From Deinococcus roseus (GTDB lineage: Bacteria; Deinococcota; Deinococci; Deinococcales; Deinococcaceae): a stretch of DNA of 64,000 nucleotides. The translations under genes were made by a program, and so were the position numbers. Of the stretch, positions 40,408 through 49,239 are shown in pieces (positions within the stretch are counted from its first letter, which is position 1; each line of letters opens with the position of its first letter). Location of the stretch: positions 11,748 through 75,747 of the forward strand of contig NZ_BMOD01000024.1 in NCBI RefSeq assembly GCF_014646895.1, read 5' to 3'. The notes under the pieces were generated by a model. It made no database searches, had not been told where the DNA came from, and was given only the letters and a program-made list of their open reading frames with translations.

Positions 40408-41409
40408 ATGAATGACAACTCCATGCAAGAAGTGATGCGGCAACTTGCGGACATCCGCACCCGGCGGGACATCACCCTGCTCACGGTGTCCAAACGCATT
40501 GGTGTGCGCTCCAAGCAGAGTGTGCTGGATCTGGAAAACAGCGACAACCCCACCATCCGCAGCGTGCTGAAATACGCCGAGGCTCTGGGTGTGGGCATCG
40601 AACTGAACATCAACCGCTGCCATGTGCTGCCGGTCTTCAACCACGCTGGAGGGGTCGGAAAGTCCACCACCACCCGCGACATTGGATACGCCCTGGCAGA
40701 ACTTTTCCATTTCAGGGTGCTGTTGATCGATGCCGACAGCCAGGCCAACCTGACAGAGATGTTTGGGCTCAATCCTGCCCAGATTCCCCTGGAAAACACC
40801 ATCAACCACATCTGGGAAAGCGATGAACTGTCTTTCCCAGAGCCCACCAGAATCACTGAAAAACTGCATCTGGTGCCCAGTCAGCTCGAAATCAGCGGTC
40901 TGGAACTGAGCATTCCCACAGTGATCAATGGACAGAATTTGCTGTCCACCGCACTCAAATCCATCCGGGAACAGTACGACTTTGTGCTGATCGACTGCCC
41001 TCCTTCGGTGGGACAGGTGACCATGTCCTGCCTGCTGGCTGGAGACGCCATGATTGTGCCCACCCCGCCCAAGGAAAAAACCATGGGGGGCCTGCCCAGG
41101 GTGTTCAAGGTCCTCAACATCTGCAAAAAAAGCAATCCCCAGTACCGCATCGCCCTCTTTGTCACCACCCGTTTTGTGCGCAACGTGCACAGCACCGATG
41201 AAGGCTACTACGAGGAAATCGCCCCGGTGCTGAAAAAATATGGCCCGGTGTCCCAGCCCATCGGGGAACGCACCATGTTCGAGGATGCCTGGCAAAACCG
41301 CAAGAGCATCTTGCAGTACCGCCCGGACAGCGAAGCAGCCCGTGAAGTGATGGTCGTGACCGAGGAACTGCTGGCCAGCCTGAATGTGCAGGTGAATGTC
41401 AATGAGTAA
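40408..41409 (+). CDS. parA: ParA partition ATPase with N-terminal XRE-type HTH
   Basis: 333 residues. The first approximately 60 are an XRE-type HTH (QLADIRTRRDITLLTVSKRIGVRSKQSVLDLE). Then comes the ATPase with deviant Walker A HAGGVGKSTT, LLIDADSQANLT, FVLIDCPPSVG and DAMIVPTPPKEKTMGGL. Type Ia plasmid ParAs (P1/F type) likewise carry N-terminal DNA-binding parts that repress the par operon; here the match is to a perfect palindrome just upstream. It should segregate the replicon with ParB. The stop overlaps the parB start. Confidence 0.96.
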   Translation: MNDNSMQEVMRQLADIRTRRDITLLTVSKRIGVRSKQSVLDLENSDNPTIRSVLKYAEALGVGIELNINRCHVLPVFNHAGGVGKSTTTRDIGYALAELFHFRVLLIDADSQANLTEMFGLNPAQIPLENTINHIWESDELSFPEPTRITEKLHLVPSQLEISGLELSIPTVINGQNLLSTALKSIREQYDFVLIDCPPSVGQVTMSCLLAGDAMIVPTPPKEKTMGGLPRVFKVLNICKKSNPQYRIALFVTTRFVRNVHSTDEGYYEEIAPVLKKYGPVSQPIGERTMFEDAWQNRKSILQYRPDSEAAREVMVVTEELLASLNVQVNVNE

Positions 41410-42298
41410 GCGTCCTGCAGGAGGTGCAGCCAGCCTGGCCAAGTTGCTCAATGTTGCCCTTGCCCAGGAAGACACCCAGAGCATTCAGAACCTTCCGCTC
41501 AGCGAGGTGCATCCTGATCCCCAGCAGTTGCGCAGGTTCTTTGCCTCCGAAAGCCTGGGCAGCCTCAGTGAAAGCATCCGCAAACTGGGGGTGCAAAATC
41601 CCATTCAGGTGCAACCCCGCCAGGAAGGCGGCTACTGGATTGTCACTGGAGAAAGGCGGTTCCGGGCCTCGCAACTGGCAGGCAAAGACAGCATTCCTGC
41701 CGTGGTGCTTCCTGAGCAAACCCCTGAGCAACTGTCTGTGCTGCAAATGATTGAGAACTCCCAGCGGGAAGACCTGGACGAATACACCCAGACCCAGGCC
41801 ATGGTGGGCATTCTGGGCCTGCGCTACCAGCAAAAACAGGAGGACCTGGTGCGATGGCTGGGCAGCCTGGGAAACGATGTTTCCGAGGAAGCGGCCCTGA
41901 AAAAAGCTGAGGTGGAAACCTTGCTCCGGGAAATTCAACCTGGTCTGAATTTCCTCAGCTTTGTCAAAAACCGCCTGCCCCTTCTGAAACTCCCAGAGGA
42001 CCTGAAACTGGCTCTGCAGGAAGGCAAACTGGAGTACACCAAAGCCAGGGTGCTGGGCAAGATCAAACAGGATGGACAGCGCCAGAAGCTGCTGCAAGAC
42101 ACCCTGGAAAAGGGGTACAGCCTGGAGCAACTCAAAACACAGGTGCAAAAGCTCCAGGAAAAATCCCAGCCTCAATCCAGCCTGGTGGACCTTTACCTGA
42201 AAGGCAAAGAGCAACGCAGATATCAGCGCCTGAACCAGGAGAAAAAAGCCCTGGTGGAAGCCAAATTGAAAGAACTGCAAGAACTGCTGAACAGCTGA
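41402..42298 (+). CDS. parB: ParB centromere-binding CTPase
   Basis: About 298 residues from ATG 41402 (ATG 41396 is an alternative). The N-domain has LPLSEVHPDPQQLRRFF, the CTP/box motif GERRFRAS, then ENSQREDLDEYTQ and a long HTH domain. The C-terminus is Glu/Lys-rich coiled coil (EKKALVEAKLKELQELLNS) for dimerisation. It should load on the parS palindromes (three copies nearby) and interact with ParA. Confidence 0.95.
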   Translation: MSKRPAGGAASLAKLLNVALAQEDTQSIQNLPLSEVHPDPQQLRRFFASESLGSLSESIRKLGVQNPIQVQPRQEGGYWIVTGERRFRASQLAGKDSIPAVVLPEQTPEQLSVLQMIENSQREDLDEYTQTQAMVGILGLRYQQKQEDLVRWLGSLGNDVSEEAALKKAEVETLLREIQPGLNFLSFVKNRLPLLKLPEDLKLALQEGKLEYTKARVLGKIKQDGQRQKLLQDTLEKGYSLEQLKTQVQKLQEKSQPQSSLVDLYLKGKEQRRYQRLNQEKKALVEAKLKELQELLNS

Positions 42299-42318
42299 TC
42301 GAGACAAGAAACAACCTT

Positions 42319-42403
42319 TTTCTACAAAGTTCAGGTTTCTACAAAGTTCAGGTTTCTACAAAGTTCAGGTTTCTACAAAGTTCAGGTTTCTACAAAGTTC
42401 AGG
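42319..42403. repeat. Five tandem 17-bp repeats downstream of parB
   Basis: TTTCTACAAAGTTCAGG is repeated perfectly five times without gaps (42319, 42336, 42353, 42370, 42387), then AGGAATCC. They differ from the iterons at 43249-43863 but share the CAGGTTTC-type junction. They may bind Rep, ParB or a host factor. Confidence 0.9.
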
Positions 42404-43248
42404 AGGAATCCTTAAGGGTATCCTCTGAACTTTCATCTGTGCACTTGCTGGTCCTTTCCCTCACCGGTATCTAATACCCAGATCTTACCCTTCAACAGCA
42501 TCAAATCAATAGCATCAAAAAATGTTGTCTCTTTTGGGACGACTCATTTGTTTCGCCCACTTGAAAGGCAACTTTGTCATCCCTCAAAACATCCCGTTTT
42601 TTACAGGAAATCGAGGCACATCAGAACACAGGGAATGATGGGATTGATGCTTCAAACGGAATTTTAAAATTCAAATGGGCGGAGTTTGCTCCAGGTCGAG
42701 GTCCAAATTTCGCAGCATCAACAATTCCAGAAAAAGTTGTTCCCTCAGGAACGACTCCTCTTTCAGGCTTCAAGTGATTCTGCCCAAAATTCTCAGGGCT
42801 GGGGTCACCACCTTCAAGCAACCAGAATGAGCATCACCAGCATCTTGAACATCACGCTCTAAAACAGCCATAAACGCCCCTGGAAATTTCAGACCCTTAT
42901 TGGGATACCCTAAAGGTCACGGAGGCGGGTTATTGTTCATTTTAGAGCATTCTGTGGCACTTGTTGCCCTGGGATCCGCAGGGTTTTGAGGGCTTCATCA
43001 AAATGACAGGGCAAAATGGACGCCATTGGTTGATTTGAATTTTACCATCATCAAGATCCACCTGCAGTGTCCAGTGCAGCCACCCCTCAGGGGCATCATG
43101 AGAAAAATGTGGGGAAAATTCTGGCTCAAAATTTTTTGCAAAAGCCCTGTTTTGATGATTTCTTTTTATAGATAAATCTTTTAAATAATTGATTGATTAA
43201 AAAGATCATCATCAGGGCGAGAGTGCCAGACAGCAATTTTAGCGCTAT
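42404..43248. other. Non-coding, AT-rich origin-type region
   Basis: No gene with supporting signals is seen. It has a hairpin GGTAT-CTA-ATACC (42466-42478), a perfect 14-bp palindrome GAATTTTAAAATTC (42659-42672) and, at about 43155-43205, a very AT-rich stretch (ATAGATAAATCTTTTAAATA) just left of the iterons, the usual position of an unwinding element. No convincing DnaA box was found by eye. Confidence 0.55.
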
Positions 43249-43863
43249 AACCACAGGTTTCCCGTGCTTTTTGGACCGAAAACCACAGGTTTCCCGATAC
43301 TTTTGACCCCAAAAACCACAGGTTTCCCGTGGGTGGTCATTTTGAAAACCACAGGTTTCCCGTGCTTTTCGACCTCAAAAACCACAGGTTTCCCGATACC
43401 TGCTTTTTCAAAAACCACAGGTTTCCCGTGCTTTTCAGGGCTTTTTTGAGGCAAAAACCACAGGTTTCCCGATACCCCCCTCTGCAAGCAAAATTCTGGC
43501 TCTGTCACAATAAAAAGTTTCAAAAACCACAGGTTTCCCGTGGGTGCAAAACCACAGGTTTCCCGATACCCCCAGAAAAACCACAGGTTTCCCGTGCCTT
43601 TTGTTCTGAATGCGTAAATTTTAGATGCGTTTTGGACGGTATTTTTCGGGAAAACCACAGGTTTCCCGATAGTCTCTGGTTGGAGGGTGTGCAGTTCGGT
43701 TCTGGAGGATCTAAAGTTCGATTGCAAGCAGGAAATCCCACTTTTTCTCTCTTCACAGAAGTCAGCAAGAAAAGATGTTATGTTTATTGTGAATTATGAG
43801 AACTTATTCTGTTATTTTACCTGATCCTTGAATGACTTCCTGGCAAAAACCACAGGTTTCCCG
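43249..43863 (+). repeat. Twelve iterons of the replication origin
   Basis: AACCACAGGTTTCCCG occurs at 43249, 43281, 43314, 43347, 43380, 43413, 43456, 43525, 43550, 43579, 43653 and 43848. Spacing is 32-33 bp for the first six (three helical turns), then irregular. Two flavours occur: CCCG followed by TG, and CCCG followed by ATA. The last copy is separated from the rest and lies next to the rep promoter. This is the signature of an iteron-controlled plasmid origin. Confidence 0.95.
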
Positions 43864-43903
43864 ATACTTTTTATTTGATCCCCCTGCCCCTAAAATGGTC
43901 TTC

Positions 43904-45268
43904 ATGGCTGGAAAGAAACCCAAGGGCGAAGATGCCCAGATCAGGCGCTATCACGAATTGAATGTGGCACGCCAGAACCTGATTGCCATCCAGCGCCAGA
44001 TCCCCGAGGGTTACAGTTCCTGGTCCTACCATGGCATCAGTGGAGAGCAGGAATTTAAGATCTCCTGCTCGGGAAAACTGGACCTGGGGGTTCCACATGG
44101 ACTGGACAGCGATGTGTATGCTGCCATCCTCAGCCTGTACATGAAACAGGGTACCGAGGACAGCAAGGTCAGTTGCAGCGCTTACGAACTGCTCAAAGAA
44201 GCCAACATTGATCCTTCGGGCAAAGGGTATTCGGCTTTGCAGCGTTCTCTGGAGCGCCTGTACAGTTCCCAGTATGAAATCAAGAGCGCATGGCGCGACC
44301 ACACCAGCAAAAAATGGATGTCGGTGACCTTCCAGCACATCGTGCGCATGGCCCAGACCCAGAGCGAACTGGAAAACCTGACTGCGGCCAGTCAGCTGGA
44401 AATCACGCTGCCTGAAGAGATCGTCAACAGCATCCGGGCAGGTTACATTTTTCCCACCAGTGGTCGGGTGCTCAGCCAATTGGACCAGCCCAACAGCCGC
44501 GCCCTGTACCGCACCCTGGAAGCCAACCGCCGGGATGCCATCGACCCCATGCGGCAGGTGAATGAATTGCACTTCAATCTGTTCGACTGGGCCAGAATCC
44601 TCAAACTGGCGGTCACCGATGATGCTTACCGCATCCGGCGCAGCCTGGAACGCAGCCATGAGGATCTGGTGCGTGTGGGGTACCTGCAGGATGTGCAGTA
44701 CTCAGGCAGGGCAGAGCAGCAGCAGGTGTCTTACCTGTTTCACACCACCTTTGAACGCATCCCTGATCCAGAACTTTTGCAACTTTTGCAGGAAAAACGC
44801 GTGGCCAAAACCAAGGCCCTGGAACTGGTGCAAAACTTTCCAGAGCGCATCCACACGGCACTGGTGCACCTGGAGATCTTGCTCAACAGTGGCTACAAGC
44901 CCCGCAGCAAGACCGGGCTCTTGATCGACATCATTGAGAGTCCCGAAAAATACCAGGCGCAATTGAACCTGCTGCTGGACCCCCAGCAACTTGTTCTGGC
45001 AGAGGAAACGGGGGCTGCAAAGCCAGCAGTGGTGAAAGCAACCCTATCAGATGCCCACGATCCCGAAGACGCTTTTGAAAAACTGCCTCTGGAACAAAAA
45101 GCGCAGCGGCTGGTCAAGACGGCAGAGTTCCGCTACAGGCTGACCCTGATCGAAAAGGACATTTTGCACAGCATGGTCATGGACGGCACCATCAACGCCG
45201 ATGAGGTGTTTCCCAGAGTGGCTTACAGCCTCAATGATTTTGACATCCGTGCTTTGCTGGGAGGCTGA
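43904..45268 (+). CDS. Plasmid replication initiator, RepA-type winged-helix protein
   Basis: About 454 residues from ATG 43904; the TAAAAT -10 (43891-43896) lies seven bases upstream, fitting a leaderless message. The frame is open from 43832 but that part runs through iteron 12. Sections such as RRYHELNVARQNLIAIQRQIPE, LGVPHGLDSDVYAAILSLYMKQG, GKGYSALQRSLERLYSSQYEI and DHTSKKWMSVTFQHI fit Rep proteins with tandem winged-helix domains of the type found on Deinococcus plasmids. It should bind the iterons and open the origin. The iteron beside its own promoter implies autorepression. Confidence 0.85.
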   Translation: MAGKKPKGEDAQIRRYHELNVARQNLIAIQRQIPEGYSSWSYHGISGEQEFKISCSGKLDLGVPHGLDSDVYAAILSLYMKQGTEDSKVSCSAYELLKEANIDPSGKGYSALQRSLERLYSSQYEIKSAWRDHTSKKWMSVTFQHIVRMAQTQSELENLTAASQLEITLPEEIVNSIRAGYIFPTSGRVLSQLDQPNSRALYRTLEANRRDAIDPMRQVNELHFNLFDWARILKLAVTDDAYRIRRSLERSHEDLVRVGYLQDVQYSGRAEQQQVSYLFHTTFERIPDPELLQLLQEKRVAKTKALELVQNFPERIHTALVHLEILLNSGYKPRSKTGLLIDIIESPEKYQAQLNLLLDPQQLVLAEETGAAKPAVVKATLSDAHDPEDAFEKLPLEQKAQRLVKTAEFRYRLTLIEKDILHSMVMDGTINADEVFPRVAYSLNDFDIRALLGG

Positions 45269-45284
45269 GCTTCAGGGCTGGAAT

Positions 45285-45304
45285 TTAGAATAACGTTATT
45301 CTAA
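45285..45304. promoter_or_regulatory. Candidate parS site 3
   Basis: Third identical copy of TTAGAATAACGTTATTCTAA, 17 bp after the rep stop. Confidence 0.7.
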
Positions 45305-45443
45305 GCAAAAAACCATCTGTAGGACAGGAAAAGGCTTCACAAAATTTCGAGGCATCACCGGGCAAAACAGGATGTGCAGGGTTCTGTTGACCCCGCAGAT
45401 TGCAGCATTCAAGTCCTTGTGGAGGAATGCCTCTATTGTCTCT

Positions 45444-46079
45444 TCACGATGTTTTTTTGCTCTCTGGCAAAGAGGACCCTTGTTGCTCCCTGCGGCGCCT
45501 GCTCACCCAGCGGACGATGAAGACCACCATCAGTCCCAGAATCACATATGACGCAGGTTTGAGATAGGTCTCAACGGCCTTGTAGTTTTCACCCAGCAAA
45601 CTGCCCAGGTAAGCCAGGGCCAGTGACCACAACAGGGTGCCCAGTGCAGTGAACAGCATGAACATCAGCAAGGGCATTTCGCTGATGCCCGCAGGAATGG
45701 AAATCAGGGAGCGGATGCCGGGAACCAGGCGCATCAGGAACACCGATTTTTTGCCGTGTTCATCAAACCAGTCGTCTGCTTTCTGGATGTCTTTTCCGGA
45801 AAGGGTCAGCCACTTGCCGTGCTGGTCTGCCCAGCGGGTCAGGCGCTTTTCACCCACCAGACGGCCCACAAAATACAGCGGCAGGGCACCCAGCACCGAA
45901 CCTGCTGTTCCGGCCAGCACCACCCCCCAGAAGGTCAGGTCGCCTCTGGCTGCAGCAAATCCAGCCATGGGCATGATCAATTCTGAGGGCAGGGGAGGGA
46001 AGACATTTTCCAGGAACATCAGGAAAACAATGCCCAGATAACCCATGTTGTTCAATAAATTTTCAATCCACTCGAACAT
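45444..46079 (-). CDS. DedA-family membrane protein
   Basis: 211 residues with the DedA/VTT pattern: LLNNMGYLGIVFLMFLENVFPPLPSELIMPMAG at the N-terminus, G-(S/T)-x-LG in TAGSVLGALPLYFVGR, and RLVPGIRSLISIPAGISEMPL, followed by C-terminal helices and a basic tail. The family flips lipids (undecaprenyl phosphate or phospholipids) across the membrane. A 9-bp stem (CCCACAGCA/TGCTGTGGG, 46095-46118) lies just upstream and may be regulatory. Confidence 0.9.
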   Translation of the reverse strand: MFEWIENLLNNMGYLGIVFLMFLENVFPPLPSELIMPMAGFAAARGDLTFWGVVLAGTAGSVLGALPLYFVGRLVGEKRLTRWADQHGKWLTLSGKDIQKADDWFDEHGKKSVFLMRLVPGIRSLISIPAGISEMPLLMFMLFTALGTLLWSLALAYLGSLLGENYKAVETYLKPASYVILGLMVVFIVRWVSRRRREQQGSSLPESKKTS

Positions 46080-46132
46080 TTGCGCATGCTAGCACCCACA
46101 GCAGACATGTGCTGTGGGGATTGTTGCAGCCT

Positions 46133-46645
46133 TCAGGTGCCGTCCTGTTTGGTGGGGAGGATGGGCTGGGGTTGCCCTTGCAGCCACAGGAGGTACTGCA
46201 TCCCGGAAAAAATCACACAGGTCTGTTCATCATGTTCGCGGTTGTGCTCGTGGATGCTTTCGATCATGCGTTTTCCGTGCCAGCGGCCACAGTAAGGACA
46301 GGTGTTGAGGTAATGGTGCCTTTTTCCAGTGGACTGGTCAGGGCCAAGACGCAAGAGTTTTGGGAACTGGGCGGCTTGAGGAATGAAGCGAGAAGTGTCA
46401 AAAAACACCACCGCCCGCTTGCACTGCACACAACGGGCAGCGGTGAACACACTGTCCGCCTGGTGTTGCATGTTCACCCCATATTCCTGCATGTACCTGC
46501 GCACAAACCGAAACACTTTTCCATACCGCGTTTCCAGCTCCTGTTCCTGTTTCCGGGACAGCCTGTGGGCCTGCACCTGATGTTGCTGCACTTTGGCAGG
46601 CACCCCTGAAGCAGCCTGTTCTGTTTCTTCTGTTTCGTCAGGCAT
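46133..46645 (-). CDS. Four-cysteine zinc-binding protein of unknown function
   Basis: 170 residues with two CxxC pairs (ARCVQCKRA and NTCPYCGRWH) about 45 residues apart, a probable zinc knuckle or ribbon, and an N-terminal helical, Gln/Glu-rich segment. No family recognised. It follows topA by 17 bp in the same direction and is probably co-transcribed with it. Confidence 0.7.
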   Translation of the reverse strand: MPDETEETEQAASGVPAKVQQHQVQAHRLSRKQEQELETRYGKVFRFVRRYMQEYGVNMQHQADSVFTAARCVQCKRAVVFFDTSRFIPQAAQFPKLLRLGPDQSTGKRHHYLNTCPYCGRWHGKRMIESIHEHNREHDEQTCVIFSGMQYLLWLQGQPQPILPTKQDGT

Positions 46646-46662
46646 CCTTACACCTCTATGCT

Positions 46663-48984
46663 CTAAGCGCGTTTCTTGCGGCTGTCCTGGTGCTGTTTGA
46701 GCATTTCACTGGCCTGCTGGTAAGTGAGGTCATCCAGTGAAGTGCCTTCCTGCAAAGGAGCAAAGTTCTTGCCACTGGCAAGGTACATTCCCCGGTCGTT
46801 GCGGCGCACCTGGATTTTGCCGCGTCCGTGTTGAAGTTCCTTCAAAACACTGTTTTCGCTGGATGCTGCCTCTGCCATTTGCAGGGCTTTCTCCAGGGTC
46901 AGGTGTGGGATGGCGCTGGCGTGGACTTTCAGTTTGCGGAATTCCTCACCGACTTTCAGGTAAGGTCCGTACTTGCCCATGCCCACCACCACTTCTTTGC
47001 CCTCATGAAAACCCAGCGTGCGTTTCTGGGCAGAAGCGGCAGGTGCAGCCACCGTGATGGTTTCCCCCGATCCCAGCAGTTCCTGGGCTTTTTCCGGTGT
47101 CAGGTCATCTGGTTTGAGGCTGTCTGGGATTTTCACAGCTTTTCCAGACATGCTGAGCAGAGGGGTTCCGTCCTGAATGCGGATGCGCAGTCCAGCTTCT
47201 TTCAGGATTTCAGGGGTGAAATCCGTTTCGGTGTGGGGCTGCTGGCGGTAAGCTGCAAGTTCGACAGACAGGCCGCCTTCTTCAAAATAGAAGTGGGTCA
47301 GGTAGTCCAGTCGGGTGCGTTTCCCCTCTGCAATGTCATCGAGTTGCTTTTCCATCTCTGCCGTGAAGGTGTAATCCAGGAAACGCGGGAATTTCTCGGT
47401 GAGGAATTTCACCACTGCCATGCCCAGCCAGGTGGCGTGCAGGGTGTTTTTGGTGCGCTGGATGTATCCTCTGGTTTCAATGTTGGTCAGGATGGAGGCG
47501 TAGGTGGAGGGTCTGCCAATGCCTGCTTTTTCCAGGGTCTGCACCAGCTTGGGTTCGGTGTAGCGGGCTGGAGGCTGGGTTTTGTTGTTCTTGACAGTGG
47601 TCTTTTTGACCTTGACCAGATCCCCAACTTGCATCTGCGGCAGTTTTTCGCCTTCCTCTTCCTGCTCGTCTTTTCCTTCAACGTAAAGGGTGCGAAATCC
47701 CAGTTCATCGTAGGTTTTTCCGCTGGCGGTGAACAGGTGGTTGTCCAGGTTAAGCGTGAGGACGCGCTGTCTGCCCTGCGCATCGATCATCTGGCTGGCC
47801 AGGGTGCGCTTGTAAATCAGTTCGTACAGGCGGTACTCATCGTCTGCCAGATCTTTTCTGGCCTGCTGAAGGTCCCTGAACACCTTGCCTGAAGGCCTTA
47901 TGGCTTCGTGGGCCTCCTGGGCATTCTGGTTTTTGCTGGCGTAAACCCGTGGGTTTGCTGGCAGCAGTTTTGCATCGTAATGCTGGCCCACCGCGGCCCT
48001 TGCGCCCTGCGTTCCCTCATCCGACAAGGCGGGGGAGTCGGTGCGCATGTAGGTGATGTACCCGGCTTCATAGAGCTTCTGGGCCACCTCCATGCTCTTT
48101 TTCACCGAGAACCCCAGTTTGCGGGAGGCTTCCTGCTGCATGCTGGAGGTGATGAAAGGGGCAGGAGGCTTCTGGGTGAAGGGTTTCTCTTCGTCTTTCT
48201 GCAGGGTGAGGGGGTGTTTTTTGAGCTGTGCAGCCACCCCATCTGCTTCCTCTTTGCTGAAAGGGTAAGCCCCATCTCTCAGTTTTCCCTTGCTGTCAAA
48301 GTCTTTTCCGGTGGCCACCCGCTGGTTCTGAAAATGGGTGAGGCGGGCCGTGAAGCCGTGTTCGGTGAGGGAATCCAGTGAAATGAAGGCGGTGGGCACA
48401 AATTCGATGCGTTCCAGTTCGCGTTCTGCCACCATGCGCAGGGCCACACTCTGCACCCGTCCGGCACTGAGGCGTGGTCCCATTTTCCACAGCAGAGGGC
48501 TGATTTCGTAGCCGTACAGGCGGTCCACGCAGCGGCGGCTTTCCTGGGCTCCCACCAGATTCAAATCCAGGGGCCTGAGGTTTTGCAGGGCTTTCTGGAT
48601 GGCGCTCTGGGTGATTTCAAAAAAGACCATGCGGTGCACGGGCACCTTGGGTTTCAGCAGTTGCAGCAAATGCCAGGAGATGGCCTCACCTTCGCGGTCT
48701 GCGTCGGTGGCCAGCAGGATTTCAGTGGCTTTGCTGGAGAGGTCCAGCAACTTCTGGATCTGGGCAGATTTGCTGCTGCTGCGCACATAATAGGGCCGGA
48801 ATTTGTTGTTCACATCGATGCCCAGGTTGGCCCAGGGTTCGCTGCGGTATTTTTCGGGCAGGTCGTCTTTTTTGGCGGGCAAATCCCGCACGTGGCCGAA
48901 ACTGGCGGCCACCACGTAGCCATTTCCCAGGTAGCTGCTGATTTTTTTGATTTTTCCTGGAGACTCCACAATCACGAGTTTCAT
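46663..48984 (-). CDS. topA: DNA topoisomerase I (type IA)
   Basis: 773 residues from ATG 48984 (AAGGA upstream; an extension to 49044 lies before the Toprim start). The Toprim domain is MKLVIVESPGKIKKISSYLG and ATDADREGEAISWHL, and the catalytic Tyr region is GYITYMRTDSPAL. Downstream are the type IA core and C-terminal repeats (LGFHEGKEVVVGMGKYGPYLKVG, and AASSENSVLKELQHGRGKIQVRRNDRGMYLASG) in place of clear zinc fingers. It relaxes negative supercoils. A topA copy on what looks like a plasmid is noteworthy unless this replicon is essential. Confidence 0.95.
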   Translation of the reverse strand: MKLVIVESPGKIKKISSYLGNGYVVAASFGHVRDLPAKKDDLPEKYRSEPWANLGIDVNNKFRPYYVRSSSKSAQIQKLLDLSSKATEILLATDADREGEAISWHLLQLLKPKVPVHRMVFFEITQSAIQKALQNLRPLDLNLVGAQESRRCVDRLYGYEISPLLWKMGPRLSAGRVQSVALRMVAERELERIEFVPTAFISLDSLTEHGFTARLTHFQNQRVATGKDFDSKGKLRDGAYPFSKEEADGVAAQLKKHPLTLQKDEEKPFTQKPPAPFITSSMQQEASRKLGFSVKKSMEVAQKLYEAGYITYMRTDSPALSDEGTQGARAAVGQHYDAKLLPANPRVYASKNQNAQEAHEAIRPSGKVFRDLQQARKDLADDEYRLYELIYKRTLASQMIDAQGRQRVLTLNLDNHLFTASGKTYDELGFRTLYVEGKDEQEEEGEKLPQMQVGDLVKVKKTTVKNNKTQPPARYTEPKLVQTLEKAGIGRPSTYASILTNIETRGYIQRTKNTLHATWLGMAVVKFLTEKFPRFLDYTFTAEMEKQLDDIAEGKRTRLDYLTHFYFEEGGLSVELAAYRQQPHTETDFTPEILKEAGLRIRIQDGTPLLSMSGKAVKIPDSLKPDDLTPEKAQELLGSGETITVAAPAASAQKRTLGFHEGKEVVVGMGKYGPYLKVGEEFRKLKVHASAIPHLTLEKALQMAEAASSENSVLKELQHGRGKIQVRRNDRGMYLASGKNFAPLQEGTSLDDLTYQQASEMLKQHQDSRKKRA

Positions 48985-49239
48985 GCTGCTGTCCTTCCCG
49001 GGTGCTGTGGTGTCAGGGCATCCCTTTCTTTCATTGTACTCCATACAGAGTAATGATGCTAAATTTTGTTATTTACATAAAATCAACTGAAAATCCTCTT
49101 TGTGTGTTGTGATACAGCTTTTTGCAGCAACCCCAAGAGCCCTGTAAGACCTTTCGGATTATGATGTCATCAGGCCCTGTCCTCACAATTGGCACATTCA
49201 CCTTCTTTCAGCACGTTTAGAGGCCCTGACGCATCCAAC

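Noticed and set aside
42574..42821. Two overlapping open frames in the origin region
   Set aside because: Short, without ribosome sites, in a region of palindromes and AT-rich DNA.
43245..43727. Open frame of 160 codons over the iterons on the minus strand
   Set aside because: Its translation is only the repeated iteron (GKPVVF over and over), so it is a by-product of the repeats.
43249..43863. Iteron array considered as a CRISPR array
   Set aside because: Repeat units are only about 16 bp, spacers are short and similar to each other, no cas genes are near, and a rep gene follows directly.
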